Shown here: piece after piece, positions 31,648 to 44,436 of the stretch
Layout: each line of letters starts with the position of its first letter
Position numbering within the stretch: position 1 is the first letter of the stretch
Source of the DNA: Chara braunii
Lineage: Eukaryota; Streptophyta; Charophyceae; Charales; Characeae
Assembly: GCA_003427395.1 (NCBI GenBank)
Contig: BFEA01000728.1
Location: forward strand, 234,420 to 284,130
Length of the DNA: 49,711 nucleotides
Direction: 5' to 3'
Position numbers and translations under genes: made by a program
The notes under the pieces: generated by a model
What the model was told of the DNA's origin: nothing
Databases searched by the model: none
What the model saw: only the letters and a program-made list of their open reading frames with translations

Positions 31648-31665
31648 TGGCGCCGTTGCCGGGGA
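31648..31665 (+). other. Primer-binding site of element D (tRNA-Asp)
   Basis: TGGCGCCGTTGCCGGGGA is an 18-base match to the complement of the plant tRNA-Asp 3' end, used by Athila/Tat-type plant elements. The copy is at 39699-39716. Confidence 0.9.
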
Positions 31666-32274
31666 CCTTCGGTTGCCTGCCGGGGTCCTATGTGAACGGA
31701 TTTGGGTCTGGTAAATTGAAGCCCTAGCAAAACGACAAACGAAAAAGTAGAAATGCCATGTAACTTCCATTAGTTAGTAGGGGTAGCTATTTATGATAAT
31801 TGATGGTCTATAAGAGTGAGCTCTCCTTGAGATAAGAGGAGTGCTAGAGCCTTGTGAACCTTAGTTGACACTTCTATCATTTCCCCAAGGAGGTAGTTGT
31901 TCTCGAGTTTGTTCATGAGGGGAGTATGCAAGTAGTGGCGGCTAGGGACCGCGAGGTCTTCATAAAAGCAGAATCGGTGGGGATAGCGGATGAGCTAATC
32001 GACACAATAGGATTTAGTGAGTTCTCATCCGCGCGAGAGGATTGTCAACTGCGCTAATTCCTTCCCGCCGTATTAATATTCATCTCTACGATTGACCTCG
32101 TGTACTTCCGCTTCTGAAATCTTTAATTTAGATCCTTTTGATAAGTAGATAAGTATACTATATTACGCCACAAAAATTGAGGTTCCTTAATAAGGGTACG
32201 TATCGCTATACATAGTCGATACCTTAATCGGTGGGTGGATAGGGAGGTGCGCCGAGTAGCATCTTTCCCCAGCC

Positions 32275-32691
32275 ATGCCGCACGGATCAGGAGCTGGAAG
32301 GGGAATAGGCGGTCGGCAGGGAAAGGCCGCAGAGAGACCTATTGATTTAACAAGGGAAAGAGAGGAGCGAGCGGAGGAAGATGAGGAAGAGGAGAAGTGG
32401 GAGAGAATAAATTTGAGGCGACATCAAGAAGATCTACGTGAGCGAACGCCATCTCCTGGGAAGATGGCTTACTACTCTTATAAGTACGAACAGTGTTACG
32501 GCTCGCCACCCCGCTTTGAGATACTCTCCCTTACTTTTCCTTCCCCCTCTTCATCTATGGCACGTCGGCTTCAGCCATTGACCGTCCTTCCTCGGCCACG
32601 CCAACCAATTCTTCCGCCGTCACCGCATGTGCCTGACCCTCCCGTAGTGTCTCAGGCTGCACCTGCGGATCATCAGTTATGTACATCCTAA
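32275..32691 (+). CDS. Hypothetical 138-residue frame in element D (possible gag remnant)
   Basis: The ATG lies in a CAGCCATGCC context ~610 bp after the PBS. The product has a Gly/Arg-rich start, a strongly charged Glu/Arg middle (REREERAEEDEEEEKWER) and a Pro/Ser-rich tail. No zinc knuckle or known domain is visible. It is the best-placed open frame for a gag N-terminus and is unbroken in both copies (also 40326-40742). Identical copies give no evidence of selection, and chance in a biased stretch is quite possible. Confidence 0.25.
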   Translation: MPHGSGAGRGIGGRQGKAAERPIDLTREREERAEEDEEEEKWERINLRRHQEDLRERTPSPGKMAYYSYKYEQCYGSPPRFEILSLTFPSPSSSMARRLQPLTVLPRPRQPILPPSPHVPDPPVVSQAAPADHQLCTS

Positions 32692-33435
32692 CACTATTCT
32701 TCCTATGTAAGATAAAATTATGCGGGTTGATTTCATACCTATTGTACAAAGGGATCATTTAAAGATGTCGTCCCGTCAACACGAAGCTTGACCAGGATAA
32801 GTAATGAATTAGTGCTTGTCTAGGTCATCAGACAAAAACACCCTCGAGGGGGAATAAGTCCCGATGATTTCTATACTTCTTCCTTTGTTAGTAACAATAC
32901 TTATACGAACGGGGTATCCATCTGGGAAAAAAAAGGGGAGTTGAGGAAAGGTGTTAGCTCCTCCTTAGGGATAAGCAATCTAGGTAGGTGTGAAGCGATT
33001 CCTATGGGTTTTGGTCATGGATAGGCACAAATTTCTTTTCTTAAGTACCAAAAGAAGGGTAGGAGAGTTCTAGTGCATGCCAATGAGTGGAAGACATACC
33101 TAGGAATACAAAGAGGTCTAAATATAGGTAGAGTCAGTAGGGACCCTCGTTTGCTGTGGGTTCTTAATAAAACTCCCATGTTAGAAAAGAGTCAATGTAC
33201 GCCGAGTCCGTTTGTGGGAGAAATTTAGAGGTCGATTTCGTCTATAAGGAGCAGTCAAAGGCTCGTGGTCCTGAGTGCAGTCAGTAAGGCAGTGAGGAGT
33301 TCGGTGTTGAATCATCCTGTTTATGTTTAACTTGCTGACAAGATTCGGGTATGAGGCTATCTGTTAGAACTCATCTACTCTTCAGGGAAGGGATAACTTA
33401 GGATTGCAACTCCCTCAAGAGCAGATTCTACACAT

Positions 33436-33478
33436 TGACCACTTCTCGAGAGAATCTCTTCTCTCAAGAAGTCGGTCA
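33436..33478 (+). repeat. Long imperfect hairpin inside element D
   Basis: TGACC plus ACTTCTCGAGAGAA (33436-33454) pairs with TTCTCTCAAGAAGT, a bulged C, and GGTCA (33459-33478). That gives ~18 pairs, one mismatch and a TCTC loop. The copy is at 41487-41529. Function unknown. Confidence 0.8.
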
Positions 33479-35881
33479 CTCCATTCACCTTCGATCCCGC
33501 GTCGAACGTGGATTCTGTGTAGCACCTTTATTATTCTTTAATAGAAGAGCAAACCAACTACATACATTATAAACGGATAGTCATATAAGGATGGATTCAA
33601 GACGCACAATTTTAAACAAATAAACTCAGACGGGTAACTTGACGAGCAACCATGAATAAAAATGCATTAGATAGATAGTCTCATATGAATAGTATTAAAT
33701 ATGCGTGACTCAAATAAACTTGGCACGAATGAATACCTTTACATAGATAAGCCCAATGAATGGTCTTAAAGCGAAGGAATTTAAGCGCTGAGATTCAGGC
33801 AGATGATGGCTTGAAGGAACTATAAATTCGTCTTCTAAAAATAGTAGTGAGACCCACGCCAAAACTATGTTCCTAGTTCATAGTGGGGTGTTGTCACCTA
33901 ACCCTTTGAGGAGAGATGACTACATTACTATTAAGAAGGAGGAAAGTATTTGGGCCTTGTTAGACTATGGTCTGTGAAGGAGACGACTACTACATGCCGC
34001 AAGGAAGCAGGGGGTGATGCCCCAAATATCTTTGTGTCAAGTGGGTTCATCTGCACGGGATGGGATATGGATCCTGGCATGTGTATGGTGGGGTTGTCTA
34101 CTAATAGACAAGGGTCTGCGAGGAACGAATATTGGAATCGGAGGGTGAAGCAGTGAGGCTTGGTCCTTGACCGGGGCTCAGGAGTCTAAGATGTTAACCC
34201 GTCTAAGGGATTACACTGCCCCTTGACACAGTATACTCCTGTCAAAGCCCGGGGAATAGAATGTAGTATTCTCACTATTTTTGCATCTAAAAGTGTCTAC
34301 CGTTGAAGGATTTATTGACCACAGCATGACTGTTGCTTATTGTAACAGGTACCATAAGTTTTCCTTCATCACTATGCACACATATACCAATTAGACTTGT
34401 CCTTTCTCCTGCTAATACTATTCACTTAACTATTATAAATATTGTTATCACTATGACAGCATATCAGTACTATAAGCAACAAGTCATTATGATAATTTAT
34501 GACATTCAATATTCAAAAATCGCAAATGCATCATTATTGCAGTATATTATCACCGACTTTTTTATGGTCTTAGACGTTGGAAATAAGCAATGTTAGAAAG
34601 GGATAATTTGAAAACTGCCTTTCAGGAAAAATATTATCGGAAGGAGAGGTTTTGTTTTGAGAGATGTTTGCTGGACGTTTGTCTGTTTAAGCAGGACCTA
34701 GGGGCAGCCAAAGCAGGCCAAAAGAAAGGTTCTGATACCAATTGGTTAGAGCTTAGCATAGGAGAATTAGGAAAGATTTGCGCCTAACTGGGGAATGGGC
34801 GACTCTTTGATTCTTTCTTCTAATAAGACTCTCACATTTTCCTTTCATCAGATAAGATATTATACTCTAGTAGTCAAGTGTGAGGAAGGATCTGGACATG
34901 TTTGTTATTTTGTACTTCAATAAATAGGATAAATGAGATATCATAAAGTATGTACTCCGATGTATGAGGTGTCATGAGATTCTGTTGACTTTCATATATT
35001 TTTCTGTCTCATCTTGATTGATGAAATCTTGGATATGTGAGCAAACTGAGCTATCAAGTCTTGAACTAGGATGCTCATAAAAGCGCCTAAGTGTTCACGA
35101 AAAATAGGGTGAAATGTGACATGTACGGTCTGAATGTGCTTTGACATTGTTGGTCATTCTTTTTTCCATGCTTTGTCTTATATTCTTATTGTTGTGAAAG
35201 ACCCTGAAAAGGGGGTGTGAAAAAGTTAAAAACTTTGATGCATTTGAGCAACCCTGCGAGACATGGAAATGTATGATGTGAATGGAATGAATGTTTTTTC
35301 TGCCTTCTGACAAGACAAGGAGTCGAACAAATACTTTTAAAACTTTCTCTATAGATATTTGGTTGGCTTTTGCTGTTGGTTGAAGATCCCCGAGACGTGT
35401 GTCTGTCCAGCCTGTGATCGATGTTTGGGCAACACGACCCCTAAGTGGCTCTGACGATGCCCCTCGTTCAGTGACATATGACAATCATGATATATCATTT
35501 TTATTGGTTAAATTTTCTTTATATATTTTCAAAGAGGTTCATTCATCCAAACTGACGAGGGGATTCTTTGGTCAAATTGTTTTTTATATATATGAAATGA
35601 TCATCGTTCATCCACTCTAGGTGGTCAGTCTGAGGGATTTGAAATTACCAAGCCTATGGTGGAAAATTGGCATCGTTGGGACGTAACTCCCATCGTGGGT
35701 TGCTGACCAAGTATAACCAGGCAGCGGGCCTTCCGATTACGGCCTAGGACCAAAACCTGAGAGGGGGCCTCCTTGATGATGTAATTGGTTCAGGTAGATA
35801 TCGGCGGGATCAAGAGTCAGGTCTAGAATGATAGGAGATTTCTACCCGATATTGCGTAACCAATACGGGAACCATCGCTAA

Positions 35882-35882
35882 N
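35882..35882. other. Single-N junction where 5.7 kb of element D is missing
   Basis: Left of the N the sequence equals that ending at 43932; right of it, that starting at 49617 (or 27832). Relative to the longer arrangement 43933-49616, 5,684 bp are absent. This is either a real internal deletion or an assembler join. Confidence 0.8.
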
Positions 35883-36732
35883 ACTTCGGATTGTCGAAGG
35901 TCTGCCCATGAATGTCGGGCATGGAGTGCACAATCTCACGTGATACTCGCTGACTTGACAAAGTGTGACCGGGAATGCGGACCACTGACTAGGACTGGGT
36001 AGGACTGCCCGTTTGACCACTTGCCTACAGACTGCGTCCTAGGACTCACGGCGGGTCAGACCCGCATCTTCCAAGAGACAGTGTGCATGACCCTTCAGTA
36101 CTATAGCAACTACTATCCCTACCACTACCCATACCTCTAACCTACGAACTCATGGTTCAAACTCACGCGGGTCGACGGACACTGTACGTGGGAGAGGGAG
36201 AGACCTAGGGATCAGGCCCTAGGAACTGCATTTGCTGTCATAAAAGGGGAAACCATTTTAATTGTATCATTATCAGCATAATTAGAAAGAAAGAGAGGGG
36301 GGGAGAGAAAAAGAGATAGGAATGAGGTTGATGATGTAAGGGCACGTACCTGGTCCTGGCAATGGTCTATAAGGGTCAACATCTTCATAAACTTCGGTTC
36401 CGCTTTGACGTTAAACTTAATGCATTAACAACTTGTAGGTCTAGAGTAGCTGCACGTCAGTAGTCTGAGCGTCGAACANCAAGTATGGAGATGGACTCTG
36501 AANACTTATGATGGTGACGACGATAGTATGCTCCCATTGATTAATCTAATGCGGTGATTTGATTCTCCGTTGGTGTAGTAGCGGGGAATTGCTGCTTTCC
36601 GGACAGTGTCAGACTTTCTGGCTTTCAATGTGAGGTCGTAATCTGGGATCAGTCATTTCGCCTTTGCATACTTATTTTCTGATACTACTAGTAGAAGTAT
36701 TGGTATTATTATTATTATTATTATTATTGTTA

Positions 36733-36790
<58 letters not shown>

Positions 36791-38538
36791 CATTATTATT
36801 TATGATGGTTGTTGTTTCACTGTTAAAACATCATGAGATAAGCAGGGGTCAGGAAGGGGAAGAGTGTGGAGCGTTGGAGAGGAGAGAGACATTATCACTG
36901 CGTGGTGGTGNCTACCTCCTCCATCCTCCTCCATCCTCCTCCATTTTTTCCCCTGTTTGATCATCTCATGAACCAATCTCATCAATACTATAACTTGTCT
37001 AATGATATATTCCTATAAAGGTCCAGACGTCCCATTGCATGTATGATACGGGACCGATTACAGGGCGATTGCGGGAGCTCTACCGGAGTTCAGGAGGAAC
37101 TCTGGAGGCAGGGAACCATAAGGTACGCGTCACCTATTCCTTTCCCATATACCCTTACAGGTTATACCCTCCTATCGAACTGCATGAAGTAAATGGGTGA
37201 TATGTTATTTGAGTTTTTCTTCAGGACCTAAGTATCAAAAGTAAAAGTATTATATACTTGAATTGAGAATCTGTCTGAGGTGAGAAAAAAAAACCTAGGA
37301 AAGAACCAAGAAGGAATTTAGCCCGCTTGGTCTTGAGAAAACTAAGGCAGTACGATGGAGGCCTCCGTTGGGGTCGTCACGCTGCCTGCATGGAATAACT
37401 AAAAGGGTACTCGCCGTGCGAACTACCCAGCCATCCACCTAACTAGATGACTTTTGACATGCATACATCCGTGACGAGAAGATGCCGAGCGTCTTCTCTG
37501 TTGATTTACCAGCTAAATCCAAGACTAATCCGGTACTCCCGAGGAGTATATGTCTTTAATCAAAGCATGACTAATCCGGTACTCCCGAGGAGTACATGTC
37601 TTTAATCAGAGCATGACTAATCCGGTACTCCCGAGGAGTACATGTCTTTAATCAAAGCATGACTAATCCGGTACTCCCGAGGAGTACATGTCTTTAATCA
37701 AAGCATGACTAATCCGGGACTCCCGAGGAGTACATGTCTTTAATCAAAGCATGACTAATCCGGTACTCCCGAGGAGTACATGTCTTTAATCAAAGCATGA
37801 CTAATTCGGTACTCCCGAGGAGTACATGTCTTTAAGCAAAGCATGACTAATTCGGTACTTCCGAGAAGTACACTTCTTCAAACTTTACAAAAGCCAGTTT
37901 GACCGGTACGTCCGTGAAGTACATCTATCAGTTTNACAAAAGTCATTTGATCCGGTACTTCCGAGAAGTACACTCCTTCAAACTTAACAAAAGCCAGTTT
38001 GACCGGTACTTCCGTGAAGTACATCTTTTAGTTTAACAAGAGTCATTTGATCCGGTACTCCCGTGGGGTACGCTTCTTCAGCTTAACAACGNCCATTGAT
38101 CCNGTGCTCCCGTGGGGCCACTCGACTACTCTTCTCGCTAACGGAATATTTGGGATTGATCAAGTAGTGGAAGATTCCCGGGTAAATCAGACTACTACTT
38201 GCGCATGTCAAGACAAGGAGAAGAGAAAAGGAAAAAAGGGAGTGCTCCATCGGGAGCGACCCCAAAGGTTCTTTAGAAAGAAACGTAGAAGAAAGCGAAT
38301 GCCGCAGGGAAAAGGATTAGACGAAAAGGAGTTTCGCGTAGCCTTAGTTCATTGGTAGGCTCCTAATGGAGAAACCACCGAACGACATGAGTAGATCTCA
38401 GTTAGACTACCGCGTAAGCACAAAAGGGTGTGCTTATCCACGAAAAAAAGAATGTAAGTACTGAAAGTAAGGAAACGTGAATTTCCCTGAAACGACTTAG
38501 GACATAGGCAAGAAACTCCTTAAAATAAAAGGAGGAGG
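35883..38538 (+). mobile_element. Element D: 3' internal end, copy 2
   Basis: It is a duplicate of 27832-30487 with F copy 4 (36316-36631), (TTA)n (36704-36801), the hairpin minisatellite (37523-38126) and the polypurine tract (38522-38538). It shares N at 36479, 36911 and 37935 with copy 1 (28428, 28860 and 29884), and has extra N at 38092 and 38103. Confidence 0.8.
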
Positions 38539-39696
38539 TGTGACAGACGGCTCAGGGTAAATAGAAGTTATGGGTTAGACTTTGGGATGTTGATCCCAGA
38601 GTTCACAAACCGGATCTAAGGGTTTGATCCTTAGATATCATTATGTGGGAATCAAATGGGGATGTTGAATCATTATTGACCTGTGTGTGTGCAGGGCTTT
38701 GCTCCTTTGACAAACCGGATCTAAGGGTCTACTGCAATTGAAGGAGAAGTCCTACATAAAGGACTCAATTTTCTGTTACCACTCGATAACAAGTCGGTTG
38801 TTACCGATTCAACTTTTCTCCTTTGACTTGATACCCACCTCTAAAGTCAAACCCTGTGGTCAGTAAAACTGTCACCTGTGGTCATTGCCTAAATGGTCCT
38901 AGTCACTCTCAAGGGTCCTTTGAAGAAATGTGAGGGGGATGGGCTTACGTCTCAGGAAAGACAAGGCTGTCATACATGGTTTGGGAAGTGAGGGACAAGG
39001 TCAATGGTTGATGGTTGACGCCGTTAGTGCATGGCATGTGAACTGTCTTTGCATTATTCTGTGCAGGTCTAATTTGTGCGTGATTTTTGGAATTGAACTG
39101 GACCTGGTATGTTGAAGAGTCTNGGACACACGGCACTTGTGAAAGTGGGAAGGGTTCTCGGCGGTAATACTTCTATATTCATTATATGTCCAATTTAACT
39201 TCCATATTATCCTGATGTTCAGTTAACTCCTAACTTGTTAAGAAAGATAGGACGCTCTTTGGTAGAAAGACAGGTTGACTGATATTTGTCAAGACGAATA
39301 ATACATTATGCAGTAGCGGAAATAGACAGCCTTTTAAATGTTCGACCTGAATATCTAACGGGTCAGTTCTAGGCGTCTTACCGCGCGTACCCCGTTTTAT
39401 GCTACAGCGATCGAGCAAACGCCCTCGGCCGACCTACCTCTACAAAGGCATGTAAAAGCCTTTGCATGTGGGCCGGTAGCTCAGCAGGGATACGCCTACC
39501 TGAGAGTGGTGACAGCCCCTCGGGTAGAGGTAAGTTGTGTCTCGCGACGTCCCGACTTGTCGTGGGGCGTCGTGAGAGGTATAGCACGCGCGCACGGTCG
39601 GACTGGTGACCGGTTCTTTTTCAAGAAATAAATCCTGCGTGACACGACCGTGAGGTTCAGCGCTCCCAGCGGGGTGCGGGACCGCCGCGCGGGACA
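38539..39696 (+). repeat. LTR of element D, copy 2
   Basis: It is a duplicate of 30488-31645 and is preceded by a polypurine tract. With copy 1 it bounds a 9.2-kb LTR-to-LTR span (30488-39696). Confidence 0.85.
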
Positions 39697-39698
39697 GG

Positions 39699-39716
39699 TG
39701 GCGCCGTTGCCGGGGA
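39699..39716 (+). other. Primer-binding site of element D, copy 2 (tRNA-Asp)
   Basis: The same 18-base site as at 31648. Confidence 0.9.
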
Positions 39717-42700
39717 CCTTCGGTTGCCTGCCGGGGTCCTATGTGAACGGATTTGGGTCTGGTAAATTGAAGCCCTAGCAAAACGACAAACGAAAAAGTA
39801 GAAATGCCATGTAACTTCCATTAGTTAGTAGGGGTAGCTATTTATGATAATTGATGGTCTATAAGAGTGAGCTCTCCTTGAGATAAGAGGAGTGCTAGAG
39901 CCTTGTGAACCTTAGTTGACACTTCTATCATTTCCCCAAGGAGGTAGTTGTTCTCGAGTTTGTTCATGAGGGGAGTATGCAAGTAGTGGCGGCTAGGGAC
40001 CGCGAGGTCTTCATAAAAGCAGAATCGGTGGGGATAGCGGATGAGCTAATCGACACAATAGGATTTAGTGAGTTCTCATCCGCGCGAGAGGATTGTCAAC
40101 TGCGCTAATTCCTTCCCGCCGTATTAATATTCATCTCTACGATTGACCTCGTGTACTTCCGCTTCTGAAATCTTTAATTTAGATCCTTTTGATAAGTAGA
40201 TAAGTATACTATATTACGCCACAAAAATTGAGGTTCCTTAATAAGGGTACGTATCGCTATACATAGTCGATACCTTAATCGGTGGGTGGATAGGGAGGTG
40301 CGCCGAGTAGCATCTTTCCCCAGCCATGCCGCACGGATCAGGAGCTGGAAGGGGAATAGGCGGTCGGCAGGGAAAGGCCGCAGAGAGACCTATTGATTTA
40401 ACAAGGGAAAGAGAGGAGCGAGCGGAGGAAGATGAGGAAGAGGAGAAGTGGGAGAGAATAAATTTGAGGCGACATCAAGAAGATCTACGTGAGCGAACGC
40501 CATCTCCTGGGAAGATGGCTTACTACTCTTATAAGTACGAACAGTGTTACGGCTCGCCACCCCGCTTTGAGATACTCTCCCTTACTTTTCCTTCCCCCTC
40601 TTCATCTATGGCACGTCGGCTTCAGCCATTGACCGTCCTTCCTCGGCCACGCCAACCAATTCTTCCGCCGTCACCGCATGTGCCTGACCCTCCCGTAGTG
40701 TCTCAGGCTGCACCTGCGGATCATCAGTTATGTACATCCTAACACTATTCTTCCTATGTAAGATAAAATTATGCGGGTTGATTTCATACCTATTGTACAA
40801 AGGGATCATTTAAAGATGTCGTCCCGTCAACACGAAGCTTGACCAGGATAAGTAATGAATTAGTGCTTGTCTAGGTCATCAGACAAAAACACCCTCGAGG
40901 GGGAATAAGTCCCGATGATTTCTATACTTCTTCCTTTGTTAGTAACAATACTTATACGAACGGGGTATCCATCTGGGAAAAAAAAGGGGAGTTGAGGAAA
41001 GGTGTTAGCTCCTCCTTAGGGATAAGCAATCTAGGTAGGTGTGAAGCGATTCCTATGGGTTTTGGTCATGGATAGGCACAAATTTCTTTTCTTAAGTACC
41101 AAAAGAAGGGTAGGAGAGTTCTAGTGCATGCCAATGAGTGGAAGACATACCTAGGAATACAAAGAGGTCTAAATATAGGTAGAGTCAGTAGGGACCCTCG
41201 TTTGCTGTGGGTTCTTAATAAAACTCCCATGTTAGAAAAGAGTCAATGTACGCCGAGTCCGTTTGTGGGAGAAATTTAGAGGTCGATTTCGTCTATAAGG
41301 AGCAGTCAAAGGCTCGTGGTCCTGAGTGCAGTCAGTAAGGCAGTGAGGAGTTCGGTGTTGAATCATCCTGTTTATGTTTAACTTGCTGACAAGATTCGGG
41401 TATGAGGCTATCTGTTAGAACTCATCTACTCTTCAGGGAAGGGATAACTTAGGATTGCAACTCCCTCAAGAGCAGATTCTACACATTGACCACTTCTCGA
41501 GAGAATCTCTTCTCTCAAGAAGTCGGTCACTCCATTCACCTTCGATCCCGCGTCGAACGTGGATTCTGTGTAGCACCTTTATTATTCTTTAATAGAAGAG
41601 CAAACCAACTACATACATTATAAACGGATAGTCATATAAGGATGGATTCAAGACGCACAATTTTAAACAAATAAACTCAGACGGGTAACTTGACGAGCAA
41701 CCATGAATAAAAATGCATTAGATAGATAGTCTCATATGAATAGTATTAAATATGCGTGACTCAAATAAACTTGGCACGAATGAATACCTTTACATAGATA
41801 AGCCCAATGAATGGTCTTAAAGCGAAGGAATTTAAGCGCTGAGATTCAGGCAGATGATGGCTTGAAGGAACTATAAATTCGTCTTCTAAAAATAGTAGTG
41901 AGACCCACGCCAAAACTATGTTCCTAGTTCATAGTGGGGTGTTGTCACCTAACCCTTTGAGGAGAGATGACTACATTACTATTAAGAAGGAGGAAAGTAT
42001 TTGGGCCTTGTTAGACTATGGTCTGTGAAGGAGACGACTACTACATGCCGCAAGGAAGCAGGGGGTGATGCCCCAAATATCTTTGTGTCAAGTGGGTTCA
42101 TCTGCACGGGATGGGATATGGATCCTGGCATGTGTATGGTGGGGTTGTCTACTAATAGACAAGGGTCTGCGAGGAACGAATATTGGAATCGGAGGGTGAA
42201 GCAGTGAGGCTTGGTCCTTGACCGGGGCTCAGGAGTCTAAGATGTTAACCCGTCTAAGGGATTACACTGCCCCTTGACACAGTATACTCCTGTCAAAGCC
42301 CGGGGAATAGAATGTAGTATTCTCACTATTTTTGCATCTAAAAGTGTCTACCGTTGAAGGATTTATTGACCACAGCATGACTGTTGCTTATTGTAACAGG
42401 TACCATAAGTTTTCCTTCATCACTATGCACACATATACCAATTAGACTTGTCCTTTCTCCTGCTAATACTATTCACTTAACTATTATAAATATTGTTATC
42501 ACTATGACAGCATATCAGTACTATAAGCAACAAGTCATTATGATAATTTATGACATTCAATATTCAAAAATCGCAAATGCATCATTATTGCAGTATATTA
42601 TCACCGACTTTTTTATGGTCTTAGACGTTGGAAATAAGCAATGTTAGAAAGGGATAATTTGAAAACTGCCTTTCAGGAAAAATATTATCGGAAGGAGAGG

Positions 42701-43932
42701 TTTTGTTTTGAGAGATGTTTGCTGGACGTTTGTCTGTTTAAGCAGGACCTAGGGGCAGCCAAAGCAGGCCAAAAGAAAGGTTCTGATACCAATTGGTTAG
42801 AGCTTAGCATAGGAGAATTAGGAAAGATTTGCGCCTAACTGGGGAATGGGCGACTCTTTGATTCTTTCTTCTAATAAGACTCTCACATTTTCCTTTCATC
42901 AGATAAGATATTATACTCTAGTAGTCAAGTGTGAGGAAGGATCTGGACATGTTTGTTATTTTGTACTTCAATAAATAGGATAAATGAGATATCATAAAGT
43001 ATGTACTCCGATGTATGAGGTGTCATGAGATTCTGTTGACTTTCATATATTTTTCTGTCTCATCTTGATTGATGAAATCTTGGATATGTGAGCAAACTGA
43101 GCTATCAAGTCTTGAACTAGGATGCTCATAAAAGCGCCTAAGTGTTCACGAAAAATAGGGTGAAATGTGACATGTACGGTCTGAATGTGCTTTGACATTG
43201 TTGGTCATTCTTTTTTCCATGCTTTGTCTTATATTCTTATTGTTGTGAAAGACCCTGAAAAGGGGGTGTGAAAAAGTTAAAAACTTTGATGCATTTGAGC
43301 AACCCTGCGAGACATGGAAATGTATGATGTGAATGGAATGAATGTTTTTTCTGCCTTCTGACAAGACAAGGAGTCGAACAAATACTTTTAAAACTTTCTC
43401 TATAGATATTTGGTTGGCTTTTGCTGTTGGTTGAAGATCCCCGAGACGTGTGTCTGTCCAGCCTGTGATCGATGTTTGGGCAACACGACCCCTAAGTGGC
43501 TCTGACGATGCCCCTCGTTCAGTGACATATGACAATCATGATATATCATTTTTATTGGTTAAATTTTCTTTATATATTTTCAAAGAGGTTCATTCATCCA
43601 AACTGACGAGGGGATTCTTTGGTCAAATTGTTTTTTATATATATGAAATGATCATCGTTCATCCACTCTAGGTGGTCAGTCTGAGGGATTTGAAATTACC
43701 AAGCCTATGGTGGAAAATTGGCATCGTTGGGACGTAACTCCCATCGTGGGTTGCTGACCAAGTATAACCAGGCAGCGGGCCTTCCGATTACGGCCTAGGA
43801 CCAAAACCTGAGAGGGGGCCTCCTTGATGATGTAATTGGTTCAGGTAGATATCGGCGGGATCAAGAGTCAGGTCTAGAATGATAGGAGATTTCTACCCGA
43901 TATTGCGTAACCAATACGGGAACCATCGCTAA
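39717..43932 (+). mobile_element. Element D: 5' internal half, copy 2
   Basis: It is a duplicate of 31666-35881, with the charged 138-residue frame (40326-40742) and the long hairpin (41487-41529). Here the sequence continues into 43933-44436 instead of jumping. Confidence 0.75.
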
Positions 43933-44436
43933 AAATAACAAACGCGGTGGGCCGCAGTTTCGGTCTGATCAACCGNCTGTNGTGGGTTGAGGNCNAGGTC
44001 GCCGATCCCCTCNCATTAGACTTCGGGTGGGACGGTAAAATCTGACTTAGGTCAAGACCCGCGTCCAAAGAGTGGGATTCGATTTTGATTCCTAACTCCT
44101 CGGACATCCAACGAGATCNTGACAAATAAAGTCTAAAGTTGGGGGGAGGAGCTATCATTGTCTTCCTTGGTGACCTCCGCAGCTGTAGTACAGATCCAGT
44201 ATGCCCACTTGGGTTTATATGAAATAATCTTCTCTTGGGAATTGTCATTTTTGGATATGTGGGCGGCCCAGGTTACAATCCTGGCAGCATGGACGCACCA
44301 AGGGGGACAGTGAGGGTCTCCAAACCGCAACTTCATCCAGGAAATCGGATTTTGACTACTTGTCGCGTCAGAAGGCCTTTCTTTGCATTTATATTCCCCA
44401 GCGACGGGGACATCGCTTAATGGGGTCCGGGAAAAC
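43933..44436 (+). other. Central part of element D, single copy in the window
   Basis: This is ~500 bp with seven N, joining the 5' half to the second copy of the 3' half. No gene is recognised. It is absent from the unit spanning 35882. Confidence 0.5.

Larger units (their letters stand above)
31666..35881 (+). mobile_element. Element D: 5' internal half, copy 1
   Basis: It continues from the PBS and matches 39717-43932 at offset 8051. Gag and pol would be expected here, but I see no protease, RT or integrase motif and no frame over ~140 codons. I therefore read it as non-coding or fully decayed (LARD-like). It ends at a single N (35882), where the sequence jumps to the 3' half. Confidence 0.7.

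Noticed and set aside
35095-35484. 129-residue minus-strand frame in element D
   Set aside because: It has no recognisable domain and lies antisense within a non-coding internal region. Duplicate copies are too similar to show selection.
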